DNA of 64,000 nt from Paraglaciecola arctica BSs20135 (GCF_000314995.1 NZ_BAEO01000069.1:1-64000), one strand, 5' to 3'; positions 1-9,053 are shown, counted from the stretch's first letter. The notes: generated by a model not told the origin, from the letters alone. Translations and numbers: made by a program.

Positions 1-418
1 GAGCCAACTGATACTGTATAAACGTTGGCGGTAAATCCCTACGGTTTCTTCTAAGGTGAAAAACTCACTTTTACTGAGTGTATCCCCTCTTTGGTACTTT
101 TGACTCAACCAGTGTGCCTTGATACATTTGATGCCAGCGCCATATGACTTCATCCATTGACCAGCTCTCAGCCAAGTCTTTATCCACACAAACAACAACA
201 TGGGTATGATTACTCATCACTGCATAAGCACAAATATCAATAGAAAATACTGACCCAAGAAACAACAAACGTTTCTCGACCCAACCACGGCGATGTTCGT
301 AACTTTGCCCCGTAAACTTATCCTCACCGCACAAAAAAGAATAACGAACACAACGGGAAATACAATGGTAATAAGGGGTATCGATTAAACTAATTTGATT
401 TTTACGTGGCAGAGGCAT
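1..418 (-). pseudogene. Y1 (RAYT/IS200-like) transposase, frameshifted and cut by window edge
   Basis: The gene starts at 418 and reads 115 residues to a stop at 71-73. The N-terminal part has the usual layout of REP-associated or IS200-like Y1 transposases: an early YHCISR segment and an NHTH (HUH-type) metal-binding motif near residues 70-73. After the stop, another minus-strand frame continues the family sequence (GDTLSKSEFFTLEE, then RLYSISWL) to base 1. The two frames join if one extra base is removed near 84-90, in the reverse-strand run AAAGAGGGGA. The catalytic tyrosine would lie in the missing part. It is probably inactive through frameshift; programmed frameshifting is less likely because no classic slippery heptamer was seen. 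Confidence 0.8.
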
Positions 419-479
419 AGCAGACCATCCGTGGTTGTTTGAGTATATTAAAGTTTAGAACAAAGCAGTATTTTTGCTA

Positions 480-537
480 CTTTTTAAGATGGGTGTCTAG
501 CTAAGTTGCTTTTTAAGATGGGTGTCTAGCTAAGTTG
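480..537. repeat. Two tandem copies of a 29-bp repeat
   Basis: Bases 480-508 and 509-537 are identical 29-mers, each running from CTTTTTAAGATGGG to GTCTAGCTAAGTTG. They lie about 60 bp upstream of the Y1 transposase start. Shorter relatives of the core occur at 625-638 and 1916-1930. The TAGCTA core is a small palindrome. Position next to a RAYT-like gene suggests REP-type sequences, but no long hairpin was found, so that link is inference. Confidence 0.85.
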
Positions 538-624
538 ACATCTCTGAGGTTCATTTTTTTGTTTTAAACAGACAGCTCAAAAAAACACCAAGAATAAAAA
601 AGCACCCAATCATAGCTAAGTTTT

Positions 625-638
625 GTCTAACTAAGTTG
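625..638. repeat. Dispersed relative of the 29-bp repeat core
   Basis: GTCTAACTAAGTTG differs by one base from the core of the tandem repeat (GTCTAGCTAAGTTG). It lies just past the end of rnk. A TAGCTAAGTT segment also sits at 614-623. Confidence 0.55.
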
Positions 639-642
639 TTAC

Positions 643-1047
643 TCATTGGTATAGATTTGGGTTAAGGTTTTTTGCCTTGACCTTGACGATTTCAACAGTC
701 CGCGGCCCTCGTTGTGTTTGCCACTTAATACATTGCCCTTTACTTAACCCCAGTAACGCCGAACCTATGGGTGCAAACACAGAAATGCTATCTTCGAATA
801 AATTAGTGTCTGTCGGTAAACATAAAGTTTTAGTAAACCTTCGCTGTGTATCTAAAATTTCAAAGGTGACCTGACTTCCAATAGCGACTACATTATGTGG
901 TAGATCTTTACTGGAGACGATCGTCGCTCGGTCGAGTTCATTCTCAATGGCGAACATATAATCTGCAGGCAATTTAGAACGCTCAAGTTGATACTCAACC
1001 GCCGCTAAATCAGCACTTGAAATAATGATATGTGGTTGCATTTTCAT
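643..1047 (-). CDS. rnk: Rnk-type nucleoside diphosphate kinase regulator
   Basis: The 134-residue length is normal for Rnk. It has the N-terminal segment ending in ELDRA, the conserved middle stretch LPHNVVAIGSQVTFEI, and the GreA/GreB-type C-terminal core with PIGSALLGLSKGQ. Rnk proteins bind RNA polymerase through a Gre-like fold and affect nucleotide pools; no coiled-coil cleavage arm is present, as expected for Rnk rather than GreA. A second, more divergent Rnk-like gene lies 213 bp upstream on the same strand. The function is assigned from the family and not shown by context. Confidence 0.85.
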   Translation of the reverse strand: MKMQPHIIISSADLAAVEYQLERSKLPADYMFAIENELDRATIVSSKDLPHNVVAIGSQVTFEILDTQRRFTKTLCLPTDTNLFEDSISVFAPIGSALLGLSKGQCIKWQTQRGPRTVEIVKVKAKNLNPNLYQ

Positions 1048-1260
1048 AACCTCTCATATTGAATTCTAATAGAAAGCAGGGACTCAGCAGAGCCCCCTTA
1101 ATGTAATAGACTATTTTGCTTAGTTCTACGTTCCCCTTTTATTTATTGATGAATGCACTTAGCATAAAAAAGTATCCATCCCCATTAACTGTTTTTACAT
1201 CCTTTCTAGGAAAAATCCCCCCTTGGGCCTGCCCTCAACGTATCCATGATGAACATATTT

Positions 1261-1662
1261 CTAATTTTGTTTATTCTCACTGTAGTTATTCACTGAAATA
1301 AGCTGCCATTTAAGCACTCCATAAGGGGTGTTCACTTGTGCCAGGTCTCCGCATCGAAGCCCCAATAATGCTGCGCCAATTGCCGAAGTAAAAGACACAA
1401 GGCCTTTTAACGGGCTGGCTTTTTCTAGGTTAACTATCCATAACTCTAATGATTCTTCAGTAGCAATATTTTTTAATATAACTTTACTTCCAATTCGAAC
1501 TCGATTCTCTAGACGCGAGGTTTGGTTAGCGCAAAACTCCAAGCGTCCCAACAACAAACACAGTTCAATGGGATCCATCAGTATCCGATACTCAGCTTTC
1601 AGAAGCATCGAATTTGAACGGCAAATTGAGGTTTTGCTAGACCTGAACAAATGCATAAGCAC
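1261..1662 (-). CDS. Divergent Rnk/GreA-GreB C-terminal-domain protein
   Basis: This 133-residue protein keeps the GreA/GreB-type core (IGAALLGLRCGD near residues 92-103, then a PYGVLKW strand) but has a diverged N-terminal half. The GTG start at 1662 is supported by a GGAG about 8 bases upstream on the minus strand; an in-frame ATG lies two codons further in. It is a paralogue of the adjacent rnk, probably from an old duplication or transfer. Its role is likely binding in the RNA polymerase secondary channel, but this is only inferred. Confidence 0.65.
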   Translation of the reverse strand: MLMHLFRSSKTSICRSNSMLLKAEYRILMDPIELCLLLGRLEFCANQTSRLENRVRIGSKVILKNIATEESLELWIVNLEKASPLKGLVSFTSAIGAALLGLRCGDLAQVNTPYGVLKWQLISVNNYSENKQN

Positions 1663-2199
1663 GGCGAATTCTCCAACCGGACTGATTTTTAAAATAAATG
1701 AATAAACACGGGGTATGCGCCGAGCGTAAGGACTACACTCGGCTTAAATTGGTAAGGTGGGTACGTAACTCTTTATAAATTTACTGCTGTTATTTTTTAA
1801 CATTATTACCTCTTAGTCGATTCGAGATGATAGCTGTCCTAAATATAAAAGCAAGCCCATAAGAACAGTTTACTTTTAGTACAGCTACCTTTAGTACCAA
1901 TAGATATAAAGAAGGATGTCTAGCTAAGTTCTTAGAAAAGCAGGCAAAAAAGTAACACTCACCACGAATTGCCTTGGTTTTACATAAAGATGATATAACA
2001 GGTCAAACCGGCATATTGAAAACCTGTAGAACTCAGCGGTAAGCAGATACCGATAACCTGATTAGGACAATAAGCGCGTTTTTACAACTAGGTCATAGTC
2101 TTAAGACTAATCAAAGACCGTATATATGACAGCAATCCTGTCCCTGTTATCAATATGAAAAACCTTGCAGTACGGGAGGAGACCATATATGAACACTGG
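1663..2199. other. Non-coding stretch with one relative of the 29-bp repeat
   Basis: No supported gene was found. The stretch holds ATGTCTAGCTAAGTT at 1916-1930, matching the core of the tandem repeat at 480-537. A good Shine-Dalgarno-like GGAGGAGA near 2177 precedes only an 18-codon reading frame antisense to the Pmp3-type gene, which I do not call. Confidence 0.5.
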
Positions 2200-2358
2200 T
2201 TATTTAGTACAAACCCATAAAGCATGGATGATGCCTGGTACATAAAAAAGCAAACACAAAAGTATATTTATAAGTAGATCTTTTCCTACGCCACTTTTCA
2301 GAAAAACCGCAATAGGTGGTAAAAATATAGCCAAAATAATAAGTATTAGTTTATTCAT
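2200..2358 (-). CDS. Pmp3/YqaE-family small membrane protein
   Basis: A 52-residue frame runs from ATG at 2358 to TAA at 2200-2202. Its protein begins MNKLILIILAIFLPPIAVFL and ends YVPGIIHALWVCTK. The LPPIAVFL segment in the first helix, the loop with G-G-D/L, and the YVPGIIHALWV second helix are the signature of the Pmp3 (UPF0057) family, and the length is typical. These are two-helix inner-membrane proteins linked to membrane potential and to salt or cold stress. An AGAGA purine run lies upstream of the ATG. It stands alone, with no operon partner evident. Confidence 0.9.
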   Translation of the reverse strand: MNKLILIILAIFLPPIAVFLKSGVGKDLLINILLCLLFYVPGIIHALWVCTK

Positions 2359-2378
2359 AATGTTTCTCTTTTATAGTT

Positions 2379-2483
2379 AGGAGCGTGTTGAGTTTTTATA
2401 ATATCTGTAATTTCACTAAAGCGGAACAAGATCTGCTTAGCTTTATCGCTTTGCCTTGCGATGTTTTTTGACTCAACACTCCT
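2379..2483. repeat. Inverted-repeat element of about 105 bp, MITE-like
   Basis: The left arm AGGAGCGTGTTGAGT (2379-2393) and right arm ACTCAACACTCCT (2471-2483) are complementary except for a 2-base CG insertion in the left arm. The interior holds a smaller hairpin, ATCGC/GCGAT. No reading frame lies inside and no target duplication is obvious. It sits directly upstream of the Pmp3-type gene and could carry or disturb its promoter. Confidence 0.5.
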
Positions 2484-2574
2484 TCTGTTTCTGAAGGCGC
2501 ATACAAACTGAATCCTAACTTAGGCCGATCCCACTAGTTTAAGAAAAGACAAAATTTAGAGATAACGTCTTTCA

Positions 2575-3600
2575 TTAAACGTCATAACCATTAGGATTAT
2601 TCGACTGCCATCGCCAAGTATCTTCCATCATGTCATTAAGTGAACGCTTAGCTTGCCAATTGAGTTGACTACTGGCTTTTTGAGCATTGGCCCAAAATGC
2701 AGATAAATCACCTGAGCGTCTAGGAGATACATGATAAGGAATGGTTTTATGCACCGCTTTTTCAAACGCAGCAACTATTTTGAACACCGAAATCCCCTTG
2801 CCTGTGCCGAGGTTAAAGGCTTCAACGCCAGTAAAATCGCTATTAGCATTTAACCAATCTAGTGCTGCAACGTGCCCTTCTGCTAAATCCATAACGTGTA
2901 GATAATCCCGCTCACAACTGCCATCTTCAGTATCGTAATCGTCACCAAAAATACTTAACTTATCTCTTTTACCTACTGCGACTTGTGCCACAAATGGTAA
3001 TAAATTATTTGGAATGCCTTTGGGATCTTCGCCGATTATGCCGCTTGGGTGGGCACCAATAGGATTAAAGTAACGCAGTGATACACCTCTAAATTTGTTA
3101 TTCGCTAAGGCTTGATCTGCCATGATGCGCTCAACCATAACTTTGCTGGCGCCATAAGCACTCGATGGTGTGCCTAATTTCATGGTTTCTACATAAGGAA
3201 TATCATTTTCTTCACCATACACAGTGGCAGATGAACTAAAGATAAAATTCTGAACTTGATGTTTTTGCATCACTTCCAATAAACAAACTGAACCGTGAAC
3301 ATTGTTTTGATAATAACTAAGTGGGATTTGAGCAGACTCACCCACTGCTTTTAATGCTGAAAAATGAATCACCGCATCTATTTTATGGTTATCAAAAACA
3401 GCATCTAGTTTAGTCGTATCACGGATATCACCCTCAACAAACTCGAGCTGTTTACCAGTGAGTTTTTGCACCCGTGTTAATGACTCTTCACTTGAGTTAC
3501 AAAGGTTGTCATACACTATGACTTGATGATTGCTTTGCAACAAACATAATACAGTATGGGAGCCAATGTACCCTGCTCCACCTGTCACTAAGACTTTCAT
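2575..3600 (-). CDS. galE: UDP-glucose 4-epimerase
   Basis: GalE interconverts UDP-galactose and UDP-glucose in the Leloir pathway. The 341-residue protein is an extended short-chain dehydrogenase with the NAD-binding motif GGAGYIG at residues 7-13 and catalytic Ser124, Tyr149 and Lys153 (the YGASK motif). Length and spacing match characterised GalE enzymes. It is the last gene of a galT-galK-galE unit, 49 bp after galK, probably read from the promoter next to the GalR-type operators. UDP-sugar supply for cell-surface polymers is a likely second role. Confidence 0.96.
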   Translation of the reverse strand: MKVLVTGGAGYIGSHTVLCLLQSNHQVIVYDNLCNSSEESLTRVQKLTGKQLEFVEGDIRDTTKLDAVFDNHKIDAVIHFSALKAVGESAQIPLSYYQNNVHGSVCLLEVMQKHQVQNFIFSSSATVYGEENDIPYVETMKLGTPSSAYGASKVMVERIMADQALANNKFRGVSLRYFNPIGAHPSGIIGEDPKGIPNNLLPFVAQVAVGKRDKLSIFGDDYDTEDGSCERDYLHVMDLAEGHVAALDWLNANSDFTGVEAFNLGTGKGISVFKIVAAFEKAVHKTIPYHVSPRRSGDLSAFWANAQKASSQLNWQAKRSLNDMMEDTWRWQSNNPNGYDV

Positions 3601-3649
3601 TTTATGACCTTTTTGTTATTAAACATCCATTTACCTAGAGTGATTTGGA

Positions 3650-4795
3650 TTAACGATTAAACGCACCGTTTGTGGCAACACACACATACATATCTGCTTT
3701 TAATCCAGAATGCTGCTGGTAGCTAGCTACAATTTTTTGTTTAACTTGTGCAACCAAATTTTTTGGTGTTAAAGCAATAACACAACCACCAAAACCACCG
3801 CCAGTCATGCGAACACCACCTTTAGCGCCTAGCTCAGCAGCGATAATTTCAACTAGGTAGTCGATTTCAGGTGTTGACACTTCAAAGTCATCTCTTAAGG
3901 AATTATGGGACTGGGCCATTAATTCACTCATTTTTGCCATGTCGTTATTTTGCAGTGCAGTTAATGCGGATTCTGTACGAGTATTTTCAGTAATAACATG
4001 TTTGGCACGTTTAACGAGTTCGGCGTCTAATTCGTTTTCGGCACTTAGGAGCTGCTTTAAGGTAACGTCTCTCAATGCCTGCTTATTAAAATAACTGGCC
4101 ACAGTTTCACACTGTTGACGACGGGTATTATATTCACTATCAACCAACCCACGTTTTACATTGGAGTTAACAATCAACAAGGCCATGTTTTCTGGAATAG
4201 GTGCATGTTGGAAAGTCAGGCTTCTACAGTCTAATAACATGGCATTATTTTCTTTACCAAGTGCTGAAATAAGCTGATCCATAATGCCGCAATTACAACC
4301 AACAAAGTTGTTTTCAGCTTGTTGTCCCATTAGTGCAGCTTGAATACCATCTAATTCAATTGCATTTAAACTAGCAAAGGTTTTCAATACTGCTATTTCA
4401 AAACTAGCAGATGAACTCAGTCCAGCACCTTGAGGAACGTTACCAGTAACCACTAGGTCAGCACCTGTGATACTTGGGTATGCTTTCATTAACGCCAGTA
4501 ATGTACCGCCAATATAATTAACCCACATTTTATTTTCATCAAACTTAATGTCATCTATCGAAAATTCAACGCTTTCATTATTACAATCTACTGCTAATAC
4601 ACGAACAAGATTATCATCACGTTTTGTTGCTGCGATGTCAGTACCAAAGTTAATAGCTGCAGGTAATACAAATCCGTCGTTGTAGTCGGTATGATCACCA
4701 ATTAAATTGACACGACCTGGACCATGAGTGATGAGTGCTGGTTTAGTACCAAAATGAGCTCTATACATTTCACTGACTAATTCAAACTGGCTCAT
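3650..4795 (-). CDS. galK: Galactokinase
   Basis: GalK phosphorylates alpha-galactose with ATP. The 381-residue protein has the galactokinase signature GRVNLIGDHTDYNDG at residues 27-41, the GHMP-kinase phosphate loop PQGAGLSSSAS near 121-131, the likely catalytic Asp at 173 (CGIMDQ), and the C-terminal MTGGGFGG motif. The ATG overlaps the galT stop codon by one base (TAATG), which implies translational coupling with galT. Confidence 0.97.
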   Translation of the reverse strand: MSQFELVSEMYRAHFGTKPALITHGPGRVNLIGDHTDYNDGFVLPAAINFGTDIAATKRDDNLVRVLAVDCNNESVEFSIDDIKFDENKMWVNYIGGTLLALMKAYPSITGADLVVTGNVPQGAGLSSSASFEIAVLKTFASLNAIELDGIQAALMGQQAENNFVGCNCGIMDQLISALGKENNAMLLDCRSLTFQHAPIPENMALLIVNSNVKRGLVDSEYNTRRQQCETVASYFNKQALRDVTLKQLLSAENELDAELVKRAKHVITENTRTESALTALQNNDMAKMSELMAQSHNSLRDDFEVSTPEIDYLVEIIAAELGAKGGVRMTGGGFGGCVIALTPKNLVAQVKQKIVASYQQHSGLKADMYVCVATNGAFNR

Positions 4796-5850
4796 TATTT
4801 TTGCTCCGTGATTTGTTCTTTATAATGTAATGAAGACGCATCTTTTAATCTTGTTGCTGCTTGTTCTGCGGTGAGATCACGTTGTGCCTCTGCCATCATT
4901 TCATAACCAACCATAAATTTACGTACTGTTGCAGAACGTAACAATGGTGGAAAAAAGCTTGCATGAAGTGTCCACTCTGAATGCGCTTCGCCATCATAAG
5001 GTGCGCCATGCCAGCCCATAGAATAAGGAAATGAGGTATTAAATAAGTTGTCATATCGAATAGTGATTTGCTGCAGAATATCTGCTAACGACACTTGTTG
5101 TTGTGACGTTAAGTCAGTCATACGCTGAATAGCAAAACGAGGTAATAACAAGGTTTCAAATGGCCATGCTGCCCAGTATGGAACAACCACAACCCAATCA
5201 TCATTACTGACAACCACACGTTCTTGAGATCCTAATTCTCGTTTGGCGTAATCTTGTAAAAGGTTTGTACCATGCTCTGCTAAGTAGGCAGATTGCGCAT
5301 TTTGTTTCTTTTCAACTAAAGTAGGTAGTTGTTGCTGAGCCCATATTTGTCCATGTGGGTGTGGATTTGAACACCCCATCACTGCACCTTTGTTTTCAAA
5401 AACTTGCACCCAGTTGTAAGTTTTACCTATCTCTTCACATTGGCTTTGCCAGGTTTTAACCACTTCGGTAATTTCTTCAACATTAAGTTGCGGTAAGGTT
5501 TTACTGTGATCCGGAGAAAAACATATCACGCGGCTTTCGCCCTGCTCTGTTGCCATTTTAAATAATGGATCATCAGTTGCGAAAACCGGTGTATCGGCTT
5601 TTAACGCGGCAAAGTCATTGGGAAATACAAAGGTATTTTTATATTCGTCGTTCACTTCACCGTTAATACGAGTATTTCCTGAGCATAAAAAGCATGTTTC
5701 ATCATAGGCTGGCCTCTGATCTTCATCTAAGGTTTCAACTTGGCCTTGCCAAGGGCGTTTAGCACGGTGCGGAGACACTAATACCCATTCATTAATTAAT
5801 GGATTATATCGACGGTGTGGATGTTCGGTCGGATCAAAAATTTCACTCAT
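4795..5850 (-). CDS. galT: Galactose-1-phosphate uridylyltransferase
   Basis: GalT transfers UMP from UDP-glucose to galactose-1-phosphate. This 351-residue HIT-superfamily protein has the active-site HPHGQ motif with His164 and the nucleophile His166. Candidate zinc ligands are Cys53, Cys56 and His115, at the same spacing as in E. coli. It is the first gene of the gal unit and starts 45 bp from the perfect palindrome at 5895-5910, so repression by the divergent LacI-family protein is likely. Confidence 0.97.
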   Translation of the reverse strand: MSEIFDPTEHPHRRYNPLINEWVLVSPHRAKRPWQGQVETLDEDQRPAYDETCFLCSGNTRINGEVNDEYKNTFVFPNDFAALKADTPVFATDDPLFKMATEQGESRVICFSPDHSKTLPQLNVEEITEVVKTWQSQCEEIGKTYNWVQVFENKGAVMGCSNPHPHGQIWAQQQLPTLVEKKQNAQSAYLAEHGTNLLQDYAKRELGSQERVVVSNDDWVVVVPYWAAWPFETLLLPRFAIQRMTDLTSQQQVSLADILQQITIRYDNLFNTSFPYSMGWHGAPYDGEAHSEWTLHASFFPPLLRSATVRKFMVGYEMMAEAQRDLTAEQAATRLKDASSLHYKEQITEQK

Positions 5851-5894
5851 GGCTAGTTACCTACTTTGATATTTTCACTTAACATTTACACACA

Positions 5895-5910
5895 GGGTAA
5901 ACGTTTACCC
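5895..5910. promoter_or_regulatory. LacI/GalR-type operator, perfect palindrome
   Basis: GGGTAAACGTTTACCC is a perfect 16-bp palindrome centred on CG, the form usually bound by LacI/GalR dimers. It lies in the 215-bp divergent region, nearer to galT. A second copy of the TAAACGTTTA core lies about 100 bp away. Confidence 0.85.
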
Positions 5911-5993
5911 TCTTGACTGCAATAATAAATTTAAATTTAGATTAATTACTATTTTAACGCCTTAAAGCCTTTATTTAATGGACTGCACACAAA

Positions 5994-6007
5994 TGTAAAC
6001 GTTTAGA
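5994..6007. promoter_or_regulatory. Second LacI/GalR-type operator
   Basis: TGTAAACGTTTAGA contains the palindromic core TAAACGTTTA (5996-6005) shared with the site at 5895-5910. It lies 59 bp before the regulator gene, so autoregulation is plausible. The two centres are about 98 bp apart, a spacing that would permit looping across the divergent promoters. Confidence 0.8.
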
Positions 6008-6065
6008 CTTTAATTGCACATAGATACAAGATACTATAGTTATAAATATTCCTAATAAGTAAATA

Positions 6066-7082
6066 ATGTCTACCATAAAAGATGTCGCGAGAGAGGCTGG
6101 AGTATCAATTGCTACAGTATCCCGGGTAGTAAATAACGGACCCAAGGTTGGCGAAAAAACCAAAGCTCGAGTGTTATCTATTATGGCGGAATTAGGTTAC
6201 CGCCCTAACGAAAATGCCAGAGCACTTGTCACTCAAAAAAGTAAAACACTGGGCGTTGTTATCCCTGATTTATCCGATCCTTTCTTTGCATCACTTGCCA
6301 ATGGTGTGGATAAAGTTGCCCGACAAAACAATATGCAGTTACTTCTGAGTACCGGTTTAATCACTGAAGAATCAGAACGCCAAGCAATTAGACTTTTATT
6401 GGAGCGTAGATGTGAATCTATTGTGGTTCACAGTAAAAAGTTGTCCGACGAAGAAATAATAGAGTTCGCAAACAAAGTGCCTGGGTTAGTTCTAATTGAC
6501 CGATTTATTCAAAAAATCGCAGATAGATGTATTTGGTTAGATAATGAAGAAGGTGGCAAAATTGCCGCTAGGCATTTGATGTCTTTAGGCCACCAGCAAT
6601 TAGCCTGTATTTCTAGCAAATATCAAATTGACGATCCTGCCCTAAGATTTAAAGGCTTTAAAAATGAACTTACCGAGTCAGGTTTATCTTTGTTAAATCA
6701 ACATATTGTTGAAGATGAACCTAACTTACAAGGTGGCGAAATGGCTACCCAAAAGCTTCTTGCAAGCGATACTAAATTCGACGCTATATTTGTTTATAAC
6801 GATGCAATGGCAATTGGTGCCATTTCCACATTAGAAGACAATGGCTTTAGAGTGCCACTAGATGTTTCAGTCATTGGATTTGATGATGTGTTGTTGTCTA
6901 GATACTCACGACCTAAGTTAACAACCTTGCATTATCCCATTGAAGAAATGGCTGAATTTGCTGCACAACTGGCGTTAGGAAATATTAAAGACGTTACTGC
7001 ACAGCAAATTAGCAGCGGTTATAAATACATACCTAGGTTAGTGAAACGTGAATCAACCTCTCTCCACAGTTTTAGTAAATAA
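6066..7082 (+). CDS. galR: LacI-family transcriptional regulator of the gal operon (GalR-like)
   Basis: The 338-residue protein has an N-terminal LacI helix-turn-helix (TIKDVAREAGVSIATVSRVV, residues 3-22), the hinge near residues 45-60, and a periplasmic-binding-protein fold with the usual GVVIPDLSDPFF start and VIGFDD motif. It is transcribed away from galT-galK-galE, with two matching palindromes between, so the expected role is a galactose-responsive repressor of the gal genes and of itself. The effector is inferred from context. The symbol is functional; orthology to enterobacterial GalR was not tested. Confidence 0.88.
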   Translation: MSTIKDVAREAGVSIATVSRVVNNGPKVGEKTKARVLSIMAELGYRPNENARALVTQKSKTLGVVIPDLSDPFFASLANGVDKVARQNNMQLLLSTGLITEESERQAIRLLLERRCESIVVHSKKLSDEEIIEFANKVPGLVLIDRFIQKIADRCIWLDNEEGGKIAARHLMSLGHQQLACISSKYQIDDPALRFKGFKNELTESGLSLLNQHIVEDEPNLQGGEMATQKLLASDTKFDAIFVYNDAMAIGAISTLEDNGFRVPLDVSVIGFDDVLLSRYSRPKLTTLHYPIEEMAEFAAQLALGNIKDVTAQQISSGYKYIPRLVKRESTSLHSFSK

Positions 7083-7094
7083 TCACTTTACTAA
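7072..7094. terminator. Weak hairpin between convergent genes
   Basis: An 8-bp AT-rich stem (TTAGTAAA/TTTACTAA) with a 7-base loop spans the end of galR and the gap before the M48 gene. It could end transcription from both sides. There is no long T-run, so it is a weak call. Confidence 0.35.
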
Positions 7095-7097
7095 TGG

Positions 7098-9053
7098 CTA
7101 CGCCGACAGAGCGATTAATGGCATTGGACAACCCAGAGCATCAGCAAAAGCGCGTAATAACTCGACTTCAATAGGTGCTATTTTCTGGTCACGTTCAATA
7201 CTGGCGGCACAGGCCTTCAGTAGTTGCTGTTTGAGCAAAGGTCTGAGCTTTTCCAATTCTCGCAGGGCACGGTCCAAATCGGCAAGATGAATGGCATTTT
7301 TTGCCACTAATTGCAGCTTACCAATATCCAGGATCTGTACTGCGGCGCCAAAGGCTGCTTCAATATCACTTGGATCTTGCTGGCCAGCATAAGCCAGAAC
7401 CGAGAGGATCAACTCTGTTTCCTGCTGCAACTGCTTGATATTGGAATAACTTGTTGTTGAGCGCTCTGGTTTCAAAAACTGCCCATCTAGATGGGTAAAC
7501 AAAATATTCTGTAACGACCATTCCAACAGGTCGAGCCGCGAATCCATTGCAATTAAGCTGCTTAGATTATCCCTAAAGGCCAGATATTGATTGAGTGATA
7601 GTTGTTTCAACGCAGGTATAGCGATATCGATGAGTGGCAAACGAAATTTAGTTTCCAGACCCGTCAGCTTTGGCGCTAGTTTTTGGGTTAAAACAAATAC
7701 ATCTTGCTCGGCATTTAGCTTTAAATGCGACAGTTGTTTGTCCCGCACCACCTGCCCCAGATCTAATACCAATGAATACATAACCGCACGGGCTCCATAG
7801 GGCTCACGAGCCGCTTCCTTGATGGCTAATGGCAGTTCTGATAAAAGCGAACGAGCATGTTCAATTGTTTCTGCTTGTGGACTCCCTATTTGATTAATGG
7901 ATTTAGCGACATGGGCTATGGCAGCTCCCGCAACTAGTGGGATGGTTGTGTTGACAATCTGTTGACCTGTTAACTTTTCTTTTTTGTTTTGCCTTTGCCC
8001 CAAGCTAGGCTCCTGAATTGAATCGATTTTGTCGGAGCTATCAAACTTACCGTCCCACTGGGGATCAATACGCAAAATGCGCTGCTTTAGCGGCGGGTGC
8101 GTTGCGGCTAGGCCTTGCATAAATCCTGAAACACCTTGAGCGAAAAAGGCATGACTGACTTCAGGTGCAGCGGGACTTTCGAGTTTTGAACCGAATTTGA
8201 GCCCACCGATCCGTTTTAATGCGCCCGCTATGCCGTCCTGGTTACGGGTAAACTGAACAGCCGAGGCATCGGCAAGGTATTCCCGTTGTCGGCTCACCGC
8301 AGCCTTGATCAAGCCGCCGAAAAAAGTGCCAGCAAAACCTATCGCCATCAGTCCAACACCGAGAGCTAATATTCCAGCGGCGTTTTTACCATTGCTGCGC
8401 CCTCGCCCCGAAAAAGACGAAGCATACAAAATATAATAGCCAGCAAGTCCAATTATCAAAATACCATTTAGCGCGCCGATCAAGCGAATATTGAGTCGCA
8501 TGTCACCATTAAAAATATGGCTAAACTCATGGGCAATAACGCCTTGTAGCTGATCACGACTGAGGTGGTCGACTGTGCCCTGAGTTACGCCAATGACAGC
8601 ATCTCGTGGCGAAAAACCAGCCGCAAAAGCATTGATCCCTGATTCTTTGGTAAGCAGATACACAGGTGGTGGTGGCGTGCCTGAGGCGATGGCCATTTCT
8701 TCTACCACGTTTAATAGTTTGCGCTGTTTGGGATCATTGGTGTTTTGTGGGATCAATTGCCCTCCCAACGCTTCCGCAACAACTTTGCCGCCGGTCGACA
8801 GCACCATTATTTTGTACAAACTGCCAGCCACAACCAAAATACCAACACCTACACTGACTGTGGTGAAAGTTTGCCAGTCCATTTGCTCGAGCAAACTCCC
8901 GCCATTTTGCAGTTGCTCGCTATTCAAAAAACCAAAGACCCCCATAACCAGTAAATTGGTCATAAGGATCAAACTGAGCAGCGCCAGCACAAATAGTAGC
9001 GCTAGAATGAAGGTGTTTTTACGCACCTTGTCTTGTGATTCAAAGAAATTCAT
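7098..9053 (-). CDS. M48-family (HtpX-like) membrane metalloprotease
   Basis: The 651-residue protein has two N-terminal membrane helices (about residues 15-40 and 63-84), the zinc motif HEFSH at 175-179, further hydrophobic segments around 192-222 and 235-260, and a likely third zinc ligand Glu268 in SRQREYLADA. Beyond the protease part lies a long C-terminal region ending in a TerB-like helical segment (SIERDQKIAPIEVELL). It is more than twice the length of HtpX. It lies 27 bp after lemA, a common pairing in proteobacteria. A role in membrane protein quality control is inferred; the substrate is unknown. Confidence 0.88.
   Translation of the reverse strand: MNFFESQDKVRKNTFILALLFVLALLSLILMTNLLVMGVFGFLNSEQLQNGGSLLEQMDWQTFTTVSVGVGILVVAGSLYKIMVLSTGGKVVAEALGGQLIPQNTNDPKQRKLLNVVEEMAIASGTPPPPVYLLTKESGINAFAAGFSPRDAVIGVTQGTVDHLSRDQLQGVIAHEFSHIFNGDMRLNIRLIGALNGILIIGLAGYYILYASSFSGRGRSNGKNAAGILALGVGLMAIGFAGTFFGGLIKAAVSRQREYLADASAVQFTRNQDGIAGALKRIGGLKFGSKLESPAAPEVSHAFFAQGVSGFMQGLAATHPPLKQRILRIDPQWDGKFDSSDKIDSIQEPSLGQRQNKKEKLTGQQIVNTTIPLVAGAAIAHVAKSINQIGSPQAETIEHARSLLSELPLAIKEAAREPYGARAVMYSLVLDLGQVVRDKQLSHLKLNAEQDVFVLTQKLAPKLTGLETKFRLPLIDIAIPALKQLSLNQYLAFRDNLSSLIAMDSRLDLLEWSLQNILFTHLDGQFLKPERSTTSYSNIKQLQQETELILSVLAYAGQQDPSDIEAAFGAAVQILDIGKLQLVAKNAIHLADLDRALRELEKLRPLLKQQLLKACAASIERDQKIAPIEVELLRAFADALGCPMPLIALSA

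Noticed and set aside
480-537. Tandem repeat as a CRISPR array
   Set aside because: Two copies abut with no spacers and no cas gene is near.
551-613. Minus-strand 20-codon hydrophobic peptide after rnk
   Set aside because: It is too short, has no ribosome binding site, and lies among repeat-like sequence.
1116-1301. Plus-strand frame of 61 codons between the Rnk genes
   Set aside because: It overlaps the end of the Rnk-like paralogue and lacks any family feature.
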